64,000 bases of DNA from contig NZ_QHKZ01000009.1 of the NCBI RefSeq assembly GCF_003194585.1, positions 62,001 through 126,000 on the forward strand, read 5' to 3'. Below are positions 43,420-50,487 of the stretch, one piece after another; within the stretch, counting starts at the first letter, position 1; every line of letters begins with the position of its first letter. The notes beneath the pieces are model-generated. The model saw nothing but the letters and a program-made list of their open reading frames with translations, was not told the origin of the DNA and ran no database searches. The translations under genes were made by a program, and so were the position numbers. The DNA is from Nocardioides daejeonensis (GTDB lineage: Bacteria; Actinomycetota; Actinomycetes; Propionibacteriales; Nocardioidaceae).

Positions 43420-44832
43420 TCATGTCCTCGTCTGTCGTTCCTCCTTGACGATTACGATTCGCTGGACAATGACGGCCGCAAGGCATAGGCCAATGATCGC
43501 GAGGCCGCTACTTCGCACATAGGGTGATACACCTTGCAGAGCCGACGCGAAACCCAGGCCCACGTAGACCGTGACACCTGCGGATCCACCGAGCTGGTCC
43601 GCGGCTCGCTGCACGCCGGATGCGACTCCGGCATCATCGTCAGTGACTTCGGTAACGGCCGCGTACTGCAATCCAACGAGGCCGAAACCCATACCTGCGG
43701 CGATGAAGAGCATCGCGGGGGTTAGTAACCACGCGGGGGCTTCGAGCTGCGCGGCTGCCGCGATCACGATCATGCCTGCCCCTGCGGAACTCAGTCCCAC
43801 GACGATGCACGCACGCGCTCCCCAGCGCCCCAAGAGGCGGGGCACGACGGTCACGGCGACGACGAGTGCCACCGCAAGCGGCAGGAGCAGCAATCCGGTT
43901 TCCAGTGGCGAGAGACCGAGTCCATCCTGTAGATAGAACGTGAACAGCAGGAAGGATGTTGAGAGCGCCGCGCTCAACAATGCAGTCGCAAGATTTGCTC
44001 GCACTCGTGTCCGGTTGCGGAAGAAGGTCAGCGGAACCAACGGGTTTGCGGCTCGGCGTTCCACCTTGACGAACAGTGCAGCGGCGGCTACCGCTCCCAC
44101 TAGGGCAGCGATTGATGACCATGGCACATCCCCATTGCCGTGCCCCGCCTCTACCACACCGAAAGCGAACAGCAGCGGTGCGCTCGTCAGCAGAATCGAT
44201 CCGAGAATATCCAACGGTGCGCGCTCCTGCGATCGGTCTGGAGGTAGCAGGGCGACAGAAGCGATCAGCACGAACAGGACGAACGGAACGGCGATGAGGA
44301 AGATCCATCGCCACCCGAGATATTCGGTGATGATTCCCGAGAGCACGAACCCCAGTACAAGACCGCAGCTCGCCACCGCAGCCCAGACGCTCAGGGCGCG
44401 GGTGCGCGCCCGCCCTTCGGGAAACAACAGGACGATGGTCGCCATCGCAGCGGGCAAGGCGAGGGCTTCCCCTGCACCCTGCAACAGCCTTGCGCCGACG
44501 AGTAGCGGAAAGGTTTCCGCGATGCCCGCCATCAGCGAGGCTGCTCCAAAGATGGTGGTGCCGATGAGGAGAAGGCGGCGGCGGCCGAAGACGTCCCCCA
44601 GACGTCCGCCAAGCATCAACAGACCACCGCCTGTGATGGTGTAACCAACGACGACCCATGTCAGGCCGCGTGCGTCAACGCCCAGATCGTGGCCGATGGA
44701 TGGCAGCGCCACGTTGACCACGGTGACGTCGACGGCGATGAGAAATTGCAGGATGGACAGACACACGAGGACTGCCCAGGACCGAGCGACCGATACTTGC
44801 GCAGGCCGCGATGAAGAGGTGCTGAAAGACAC
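43420..44832 (-). CDS. MFS drug exporter, DHA2/EmrB-QacA type
   Basis: The 470-residue, about 14-helix transporter begins AVLVCLSILQFLIAVDVTVVNVALPSI and carries the family motifs GGRLGDVFGRRRLLLIG and GLVLGFVLSG. It probably exports toxic compounds by proton antiport. GTG at 44832 is preferred, since CGGAG lies 6 bases upstream; the ATG at 44874 would add 14 residues but has a weak ribosome site. It is opposite in strand to the flanking transfer genes, which marks it as cargo. No adjacent regulator gene is present. Confidence 0.88.
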   Translation of the reverse strand: MSFSTSSSRPAQVSVARSWAVLVCLSILQFLIAVDVTVVNVALPSIGHDLGVDARGLTWVVVGYTITGGGLLMLGGRLGDVFGRRRLLLIGTTIFGAASLMAGIAETFPLLVGARLLQGAGEALALPAAMATIVLLFPEGRARTRALSVWAAVASCGLVLGFVLSGIITEYLGWRWIFLIAVPFVLFVLIASVALLPPDRSQERAPLDILGSILLTSAPLLFAFGVVEAGHGNGDVPWSSIAALVGAVAAAALFVKVERRAANPLVPLTFFRNRTRVRANLATALLSAALSTSFLLFTFYLQDGLGLSPLETGLLLLPLAVALVVAVTVVPRLLGRWGARACIVVGLSSAGAGMIVIAAAAQLEAPAWLLTPAMLFIAAGMGFGLVGLQYAAVTEVTDDDAGVASGVQRAADQLGGSAGVTVYVGLGFASALQGVSPYVRSSGLAIIGLCLAAVIVQRIVIVKEERQTRT

Positions 44833-44925
44833 AGAAAACTCCGTTGCTCGAATGAAGACCGGGCGACCAGACATGTCGCACCGAACCGACGATCAAGCGA
44901 CGGAACGTGAACTAGATAGTGTGAG

Positions 44926-44954
44926 GAGACGTTCCGCCGCTAGCGGAGCGTCTC
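44926..44954. promoter_or_regulatory. Hairpin/inverted repeat upstream of the MFS exporter gene
   Basis: GAGACGTTCCGC (44926-44937) and GCGGAGCGTCTC (44943-44954) form a 12-bp stem with one G-U-type mismatch around the loop CGCTA. It lies between the divergent MFS and SSB-like genes. It has no T-tract, so it may be an operator for an unlinked regulator or the edge of an inserted gene cassette. Confidence 0.45.
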
Positions 44955-45110
44955 GGTCACAGCGGCAGCGGCCGCAGCAGAAGCACCTGACATGACGCCC
45001 ATCTTACCCGATGGTGTTCCGCGTAGTGGCTGTCCGCGAGCCGTCACGCACACCTGTCTCCTACAAGCGGAGTGCCAATCCGGCACTCCCCGAAGATCAG
45101 GAGCCAGGTC

Positions 45111-45548
45111 ATGACCATCCCCACCCAGATGAGCCTTCACGGATTCATCGCTACCCCGCCGGAGTTGACGTACAGCAAGAACGACGTGGCCCGGTTCTAC
45201 GCCCGGATCGGTGTCGAGCAGTGGCGCAAAGAGGCTGATGGGAGTTTCACGAAGCTTGAGCCGCAGTTCTGCGACCTGGTGATGTTCAAGACCGCCGCCG
45301 AACGGGCATATGCCCGGTTCCGTACCGGTGACCAGTTCGTTGCCTCCGGGTACGTCCATGAGTACGAGTTCGACCGCGACGGCGAGACCGTGCAGCGGGA
45401 GGAGTTTGTGGCCCGCCGGATCGGTCACGACAGTGCCCGCACCCGCTACAGCGTCGAACGCCCCACCCCCGAACGTGAAACCGGACCGACCACCGGCCGT
45501 GACACCCAACGGCGGGTCGAACCGACGTCGACCGCGGTCGGGATCTGA
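45111..45548 (+). CDS. Single-stranded DNA-binding-like protein (SSB family)
   Basis: The 145-residue protein has an SSB OB-fold pattern: GFIATPPELTYSKNDVARFYARIGV, then FCDLVMFKTAAERAYARFRTGDQFVASGYVHEYEF, followed by a disordered tail. It lacks the classical acidic DDIPF end, so it may work only on element DNA. The ATG at 45111 follows CAGGAGCCAGG. It could coat transferred single strands after entry. Confidence 0.82.
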   Translation: MTIPTQMSLHGFIATPPELTYSKNDVARFYARIGVEQWRKEADGSFTKLEPQFCDLVMFKTAAERAYARFRTGDQFVASGYVHEYEFDRDGETVQREEFVARRIGHDSARTRYSVERPTPERETGPTTGRDTQRRVEPTSTAVGI

Positions 45549-45550
45549 CC

Positions 45551-46186
45551 ATGACCGACGAACCCAAGAACCGTGACCGTGGGGATGCGTCGGTGCTCGA
45601 CGTTGAGCGGCACCCTGTCTTCGAGACCTGGGAGAACTTCCCCACCCGCGACAACACTGCCGACCAAGATGCGACGGGTCCTGATTGGTCGGAGGCGTTC
45701 GAGTCGGGGTCGTTGTCTGAGCCGTTGGGGCCGATCAACTGGAATACCCTTACCGCGAACGAGGCCGAAGCCGAGTGGCTGGACCTCAACGCATGGGTGA
45801 ACTGGCTCCGCGGCACCTACGGCCTGTCCCCTACCGAGTTGCCGCCGATGTGGCACCGTCACGACGAACTCGTGTGGGAACTGTCCGCCCTGCACCTGCA
45901 CTGGCTGAACTCCTACAGCCCCGACGCTTCCCCCTCGGCACCGTTGGCCTGGCACCGTGACTTCGCTGAAGCACGCCTGCGGCTGCGGGACTGGGTCGCC
46001 GCCTGCGGCACCCGACTAGACCGCGACCGCCCCACCCGCCACACGTCCTGGCCCGGCGAACCCGCTGCGTTGCCTGCCGCGGAAGCGACCGTGACCGATC
46101 GAGATGCCGACTTCGTGCAGGTCGTGATGGCCGACGTCACCGCCCGACGGCAGGTCGAGGCCGAGGTCGCACGCAAAGCCTCCTAA
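45551..46186 (+). CDS. DUF4913-like protein
   Basis: The 211-residue protein starts 2 bp after the SSB-like gene. Its centre reads WLDLNAWVNWLRGTYGLSPTELPPMWHRHDELVWELSALHLHWL, a pattern of the DUF4913 family common on actinobacterial mobile elements. Function is unknown. It lies in an operon with the SSB-like gene, so a DNA-metabolism or maintenance role is possible. Confidence 0.75.
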   Translation: MTDEPKNRDRGDASVLDVERHPVFETWENFPTRDNTADQDATGPDWSEAFESGSLSEPLGPINWNTLTANEAEAEWLDLNAWVNWLRGTYGLSPTELPPMWHRHDELVWELSALHLHWLNSYSPDASPSAPLAWHRDFAEARLRLRDWVAACGTRLDRDRPTRHTSWPGEPAALPAAEATVTDRDADFVQVVMADVTARRQVEAEVARKAS

Positions 46187-46340
46187 CCCCACCGCCCTGT
46201 CCTGGCGCCGCGGCGCCGCAGCGGGTTGTGGAGAACCCACGGGTGTCCACAGGACGACCGTTCCGCACCACCCCTGGCCTTCCTGTTGGCGGACGGTGGC
46301 GTTGCGCGCACCTGATGTACATACCGAAGGGAACGAATCG

Positions 46341-46661
46341 ATGCTTCTCGCTCACGCGGTCACTCTGGCTGAGGCCCGCTCCTACATCGCAGCCCTCGCC
46401 GACGAGGCCGTCACGTTCGACGGCTCGGTCGAGTACGAGCACGCCCTGCTCTACCTCGACCTGATCCACGGCGAGGATGTCCCCGCCCTCGACACCCACG
46501 GGCTCACCGACGACCGGGCCATCCTGCACGCCATCGCCGTCAGCGCCGTCAAAGAACTCGCCGACCACGGTGTCGACCGGCTCCAGATCGAACTGCTCCT
46601 GGACATGCTCGACGTGGCCCGTGACCGCGACAACCCGTCCAGCGAACCCCGTGATTCCTGA
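46341..46661 (+). CDS. Small hypothetical protein
   Basis: The 106-residue, acidic, helical protein (MLLAHAVTLAEARSYIAAL...) contains LAEARSYIAALADEAVTF and LLLDMLDVARDRDNPS. No family is recognised. AAGGGAA lies before the ATG at 46341. Its last codon region overlaps the start of the next gene by one base, so the two are linked. Confidence 0.6.
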   Translation: MLLAHAVTLAEARSYIAALADEAVTFDGSVEYEHALLYLDLIHGEDVPALDTHGLTDDRAILHAIAVSAVKELADHGVDRLQIELLLDMLDVARDRDNPSSEPRDS

Positions 46662-47950
46662 TGTACGGCGACAACACCGCGGCCATGCGCAGTGAACTCG
46701 CCACCCTCCTGCAACTGGCCCGCAACCACCACACCAACGGCCTCACCCCTGGTGACGTCGAACAGATCGCGGCGTTTCGCACCAGCCTGACCCTCTGGTG
46801 CCAGCAAGCCGTCCGCGCCTCCAACCCGATCGTCGACCTCGGCGGCACCACACCCCGCAGCCGCGGACCAGCCGAAGAACTACGCCACCGACTCGATCAA
46901 GCCCGAACCGGCTACACCACCGGGCTACCGGACCTCGACCAGCTCGCCACCCCGCACCCCCAGCACGTCGTCGACACGTGGCGACGTGCCGCGAAAGCAG
47001 CCGTCCTCGGCGAGCACGACTTCCCCGCCGGCCTCAGCTACGACCAGATGAGTGACGAACAGGCGATGACCGTCCTCAAAGACGCCGCCGAGATCACCCG
47101 AGCACTCACCGGACTCGACCGCCACTACACGACCACCATCCCCAGCTGGGAACCCATCACCGATGCCAACCTCCTCGGTAGGGCAGCGGTCGTGTGCGCC
47201 GCGCACGCCGGGTACACGCCACCTGACTACCGGATCGACCACAAGGGCTGGCGGCCCCCAGTCCAACTCGCCGACGGCCCCGCCCTACCCGGGCTGACCG
47301 GAGTACTGCAAGCGCAGAACAACCTCCTGTTCCATCTCCAGCATCAGCCCGACGGGTACAGCCTCCGGCTGATCCTGGACTCCCAACGCATCGTCTCCAG
47401 ACACGCCGCCACACTCGCCCAACACGACTCCCGTGGCGCTGGGTTCGCGGACCGGTGGGCCGAACGCGCCCGCACCTACACGCTGCTGGTCGACCAGACC
47501 CGCAACCTCCGCGGACTGGTCGGACACGGCCACGCCGCGGCCGAAGGCGCCATCGCCGCAGCACGCATCCAGAAACTCCAACCAACCGGCCTTATCGAGA
47601 TACAAGCCCTACGACACCTCGACGCACTCTTCACCCACATCGACCGACGACTCCACGACGTCATCGTCGCCGGTGCGCGGGACCGCAGCTACCTGATGCG
47701 CGTCACCATCCCCCGCATCGACCTCACTGCTCCAGGAGCAGTCAAGGCGCCGCGGGCACGGCACGTGCCACTCGATGTGCGGCCCGACTCTCCTTTACTG
47801 ATGGCGGTCGCGAACCGACTCGATCCACGCCCCACACCATTGACACGTTCGCCTCGCGGGGTGACGGAACGGCGGGCGTTCATCGACGCTGTCGATAGCA
47901 CCGAGACGTCTCGCCGTTCCGTCCCTGCGTCTTCACCTCCACGGTTGTGA
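46661..47950 (+). CDS. Large hypothetical protein of the element
   Basis: The 429-residue, mainly helical protein (MYGDNTAAMRSELATLLQLA...) has no membrane segment and no recognised catalytic motif. Conserved-looking stretches include LPDLDQLATPHPQHVV, FPAGLSYDQMSDEQAM and NLLFHLQHQPDGYSLR. It is last in the plus-strand set, and it faces the antitoxin gene. It might be a structural or accessory protein of transfer or maintenance, but nothing decides this. Confidence 0.65.
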   Translation: MYGDNTAAMRSELATLLQLARNHHTNGLTPGDVEQIAAFRTSLTLWCQQAVRASNPIVDLGGTTPRSRGPAEELRHRLDQARTGYTTGLPDLDQLATPHPQHVVDTWRRAAKAAVLGEHDFPAGLSYDQMSDEQAMTVLKDAAEITRALTGLDRHYTTTIPSWEPITDANLLGRAAVVCAAHAGYTPPDYRIDHKGWRPPVQLADGPALPGLTGVLQAQNNLLFHLQHQPDGYSLRLILDSQRIVSRHAATLAQHDSRGAGFADRWAERARTYTLLVDQTRNLRGLVGHGHAAAEGAIAAARIQKLQPTGLIEIQALRHLDALFTHIDRRLHDVIVAGARDRSYLMRVTIPRIDLTAPGAVKAPRARHVPLDVRPDSPLLMAVANRLDPRPTPLTRSPRGVTERRAFIDAVDSTETSRRSVPASSPPRL

Positions 47951-47978
47951 CTCGCGTGTCCGTTCGCGGGGGCCAGGC

Positions 47979-48284
47979 TCAGGCGATTTGGAAGGTCTCC
48001 TCGCCGACGGTGACCTCGACCTTGAGGGTGCCGCCGAGCGCGTCGGCGTATCGGCGCAGCGTGTCCACCTTGGTGAAGTCGACCTCGCCACGCTCGATCT
48101 CCGAGACCCGCTTCTGGCTGATCGACAAGGTCGCGGCAACTTCGGACTGCGTCAGCGCCTGCATCTCCCGAAGCTCACGCAGTTTGTAGGCGCGTACCTC
48201 GGCCAGCATGCGTTCCATGTGGCGTTCTTGAACTTCCGGACGCCCCGGACGCTTGGCCAGGTATTCATCAAGTGTCTTGGCCAT
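47979..48284 (-). CDS. Antitoxin, XRE helix-turn-helix (HigA-like)
   Basis: The 101-residue protein contains a Xre-type HTH in its C-terminal half (LTQSEVAATLSISQKRVSEIERGEVDFTKVDTL) after an MAKTLDEYLAKRPG start. It is encoded 1 bp after the toxin gene, toxin first, the usual order for HigBA-type pairs. It would neutralise the toxin and repress the promoter of the unit. ATG 48284 is used; the upstream in-frame sequence lies in the toxin gene. Confidence 0.88.
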   Translation of the reverse strand: MAKTLDEYLAKRPGRPEVQERHMERMLAEVRAYKLRELREMQALTQSEVAATLSISQKRVSEIERGEVDFTKVDTLRRYADALGGTLKVEVTVGEETFQIA

Positions 48285-48285
48285 G

Positions 48286-48705
48286 TCACTTCCTGCCCTT
48301 CGGGTCACGCAACCTTGCGAGGTGCTCGTCATATCGATCGTCGGCGATCGGGATGTTCTTCCGGTACCACTTCTGCCACGCTCTGTGCTTGTCACCGGCT
48401 AGCAGCATGATCGCTCGGCGACGTGGATCGAACGCGAACAAGATCCTCACCTCGCTACGGCCTGATGAGCCCGGTCGCAGTTCCTTCATGTTCTTGTGTC
48501 GCGACCCCACGATCGAGTCGACCAGGGGCCGCCCAAGCCCTGGCCCGTGATCAGCCAGCAACCTGATCGCGGCCACCACTTGATCGAACGTGTCCGGGTC
48601 AGTCTGGTCGAGCCAATCCTCGATCAACTCGACGTCAACCACCCACCGCCCACCAATATACTCTTTTCCTTCTACATGGGAAAGGGTATGTCTATCGTCA
48701 TTCAT
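48286..48705 (-). CDS. Toxin, RelE/HigB-like mRNA interferase
   Basis: The 139-residue protein has a ParE/RelE-like pattern: YIGGRWVVDVELIEDWLDQ, then MKELRPGSSGRSEVRILFAFDPRRRAIMLLAGDKHRAWQKWYRK, where the basic residues of the catalytic face lie. The ATG at 48705 overlaps the stop of the integrase gene (ATGA), so it is translationally coupled to it. The pair stabilises the element when expressed with the integrase. Confidence 0.87.
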   Translation of the reverse strand: MNDDRHTLSHVEGKEYIGGRWVVDVELIEDWLDQTDPDTFDQVVAAIRLLADHGPGLGRPLVDSIVGSRHKNMKELRPGSSGRSEVRILFAFDPRRRAIMLLAGDKHRAWQKWYRKNIPIADDRYDEHLARLRDPKGRK

Positions 48706-49895
48706 CGGCCCAACTCCCGGGTTCGGGGTGCCAGCGATTCGAGGATCTCCGCAGTCACCGGGTTCACCTTCTCGTCGGGCTCGATGTAGTGCGCCTTCGT
48801 GATGTCCGATGAGGTGTGGCCGAGCATCTCGGCCGCCAGCTCTGCTCCCCCAGCACGATCGATCACCGTGGCGACCGTCCTGCGGAACGAATGCGGGGTG
48901 ACGCCCTCGATCCCCGCCTCTTCCATCACCGCCCGGAGACGTCGGCGCACGTTGTTCGTGGTTAGTGGTGTGCGGTTCCTGCTGAAGAAGATCAGGTGGT
49001 CAGGCCCCTCTGAACCGATCTTCGCCAATCTGTCGCGCAGCACCTCAGCTGTGAACGACGGCACCGACACCGTTCTGGTCGACTTCTGTGTCTTGGGATG
49101 GGGTTGTCGCTGCGTGGGCTTACCGGCCGGCGAGACGATCGTCCCGGAGATCCTGACCGTGGCAGGCGTACTGGTGACGTCGACGTCGCACTTGCGGATC
49201 GCAAGTACCTCCCCGATACGGGCCGAGGTGCCGAGCATGACCTCGATGATCTGCTCCAACTGGCCATCCGGTGGCGGACCGGAGAATCCCGGTCCACGTC
49301 GCCAACTCCGCACAGCCGTACGGATCGCTTCAACCTGAGCCGCGGTGAGTGCGGCTGCTTGCGACGGGGGTTTGCGCAGGCGTGCGGTCTCACGGACAGG
49401 GTTCTTCGCGATGGCGTCGTAACGCACCGCAAGACCCAGCGCGAGGCTCAACACGGTGCGAGCCTGCTTGGCCATGCTGTAGCTCTTGTTGGTGGCCAGT
49501 CCCTTGAGGAAACGGTCAACCTTGCTCACCGTGATCTCGCGCAGGGCGTATCCCTCGAATGCCGGCAACACCAACTGCCGCATGTTGCGCTCATAAAGCG
49601 CCCTGGTGCTCTCGGCGAGCTTCGCTTCCAGATCAAGGTCAGCTAGCCACACATCCGCCAGCGCGGTGAAGGAACTGTCCGGGGATAACTCCCCCGTCGA
49701 CCGGTACGACGTCCGGTCGGCCAGCACCTTCTTCAGGTTCCGTTCCGCCTCACGCTTGGTTGCGCCAGTCGCCGAGACTCGTCTGACCTTACCGTCGTCG
49801 TCGCGGTACCGCGTCCGTGCACGGACTTGGCCTTGGGCGGCCTTGATGAACGAAATGTCGCCGAACGTGCCGATCGGGGTCCTGGGTCTAGCCAC
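48702..49895 (-). CDS. Tyrosine integrase of the ICE
   Basis: The 397-residue integrase has an arm-binding-like N-terminus, a SAM-like core domain (residues about 75-165) and a complete catalytic set: R226 (TSARIGEVLAIR), K271 or K268 (KTQKSTRTV), H335-S-F-R338 (TPHSFRRT), H360 (MLGHTSSD) and Y370 (AHYIEP). It would insert the circular element at the tRNA-fMet 3' end 420 bp away and excise it with the small excisionase-like protein encoded just upstream. Its stop overlaps the toxin start. Confidence 0.93.
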   Translation of the reverse strand: MARPRTPIGTFGDISFIKAAQGQVRARTRYRDDDGKVRRVSATGATKREAERNLKKVLADRTSYRSTGELSPDSSFTALADVWLADLDLEAKLAESTRALYERNMRQLVLPAFEGYALREITVSKVDRFLKGLATNKSYSMAKQARTVLSLALGLAVRYDAIAKNPVRETARLRKPPSQAAALTAAQVEAIRTAVRSWRRGPGFSGPPPDGQLEQIIEVMLGTSARIGEVLAIRKCDVDVTSTPATVRISGTIVSPAGKPTQRQPHPKTQKSTRTVSVPSFTAEVLRDRLAKIGSEGPDHLIFFSRNRTPLTTNNVRRRLRAVMEEAGIEGVTPHSFRRTVATVIDRAGGAELAAEMLGHTSSDITKAHYIEPDEKVNPVTAEILESLAPRTRELGR

Positions 49896-49901
49896 GACCG
49901 G

Positions 49902-50132
49902 TCACCGCCCGTCGAGCGAGTGTCCTGGTTCTTGCTCGCGCTGGCTCGCCAGCCAGGCGTGAACGTCGCTGACGAAGTAGCGCAGTTGACGCCCCACGTG
50001 GACAGCGCACGGACCACGCCCCGACAGACGCCAGTCGTAGAGCGTCCGGACCGGAACGTCGAGATACTCCGACAGCTCTTCGATGCTCATCAGCGGTTCG
50101 AGACCACTGATCGTTGTCTCTGAGGTCTTCAT
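49902..50132 (-). CDS. Excisionase-like helix-turn-helix protein
   Basis: The 76-residue protein has a MerR/excisionase HTH_17 pattern: LMSIEELSEYLDVPVRTLYDWRLSGRGPCAVHVGRQLRYFVSDVHAWL. It would bend the attachment site and control recombination direction. It sits between the tRNA gene and the integrase, in tandem with it, with only 6 bp between. The ATG at 50132 is chosen. A longer GTG start at 50204 exists but lies in less protein-like sequence. Confidence 0.88.
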   Translation of the reverse strand: MKTSETTISGLEPLMSIEELSEYLDVPVRTLYDWRLSGRGPCAVHVGRQLRYFVSDVHAWLASQREQEPGHSLDGR

Positions 50133-50275
50133 ACCAGCTAGGTGCGCGGTGGCATCCGCACTTCCCAGCACCAGTCGGGCTGACTCCGTAGTCAGCGTGA
50201 GCAACCTCGTCGATGACGGTTCTTGGACCGGGTTTTCGGTCCGTAAGTGGTACCTGGATCAAATCCTCAAATGCT

Positions 50276-50309
50276 TTCAGGCTCGGAATCCGTAGATTCC
50301 GAGCCTGAA
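50276..50309. terminator. Perfect hairpin just downstream of tRNA-fMet, inside the ICE end
   Basis: TTCAGGCTCGGAATC (50276-50290) and its exact inverse (50295-50309) form a 15-bp stem around CGTA. On the tRNA strand it follows the CCA end by two bases and is followed by GCATTT, a weak T-tail. It could terminate the tRNA transcript or serve as an integrase arm-site inverted repeat. Confidence 0.6.
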
Positions 50310-50311
50310 TT

Positions 50312-50388
50312 TGGTAGCGGGGGCAGGATTTGAACCTGCGACCTCTGGGTTATGAGCCCAGCGAGCTACCGAGCTGCTCCACCCCGCG
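50312..50388 (-). tRNA. tRNA-fMet (initiator, anticodon CAU), ICE attachment gene
   Basis: The 77-nt gene with encoded CCA has the initiator features: acceptor CGCGGGG...CCCCGCT with an unpaired C1:U72, three G-C pairs in the anticodon stem (CTGGG/CCCAG) around the CTCATAA loop, and a normal T-arm (GCAGG TTCAAAT CCTGC). Its 3' end points to the integrase/excisionase genes, so the 3' part of this gene is the attR-side target. The intact tRNA is restored by the element. A copy of its 3' part is expected at the left end, outside the window. Confidence 0.95.
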
Positions 50389-50429
50389 TCGGCAAGAAGA
50401 ACTATACGGGGCTTGGCCCTGTTGCCCAA

Positions 50430-50473
50430 ATCGGGGTCCCGGCGGACGCTGCACGCGCCGCCGAGACCCCGAT
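50430..50473 (-). terminator. Hairpin terminator after the UPF0182 gene
   Basis: ATCGGGGTC (50430-50438) pairs with GACCCCGAT (50465-50473), with an inner CGGCGG/CCGCCG stem. It lies between the UPF0182 stop (50488) and the tRNA gene. There is no T-run, which is common for high-GC actinobacterial terminators. Confidence 0.6.
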
Positions 50474-50487
50474 CACGAGAGTCCGCG

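Larger units (their letters stand above)
1..50311. mobile_element. Integrative conjugative element, right part (left end outside window)
   Basis: The segment carries a full set of conjugation functions: MobF relaxase, VirD4-like coupling protein, VirB4-like ATPase, VirB6/TrbL-like membrane protein and a peptidoglycan hydrolase. It also has replication/maintenance genes, cargo genes, and at its right edge a tyrosine integrase plus excisionase-like gene next to the 3' end of tRNA-fMet. Genes beyond the tRNA are chromosomal housekeeping genes, so the right boundary is placed at the tRNA 3' end. The left attachment site is not in the window. The boundary is inferred from gene content and integrase-tRNA adjacency, not from a seen pair of att repeats. 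Confidence 0.85.

Noticed and set aside
49888..50262. 124-residue minus-strand frame across the excisionase gene
   Set aside because: It is out of frame with the clear HTH excisionase and has no domain.
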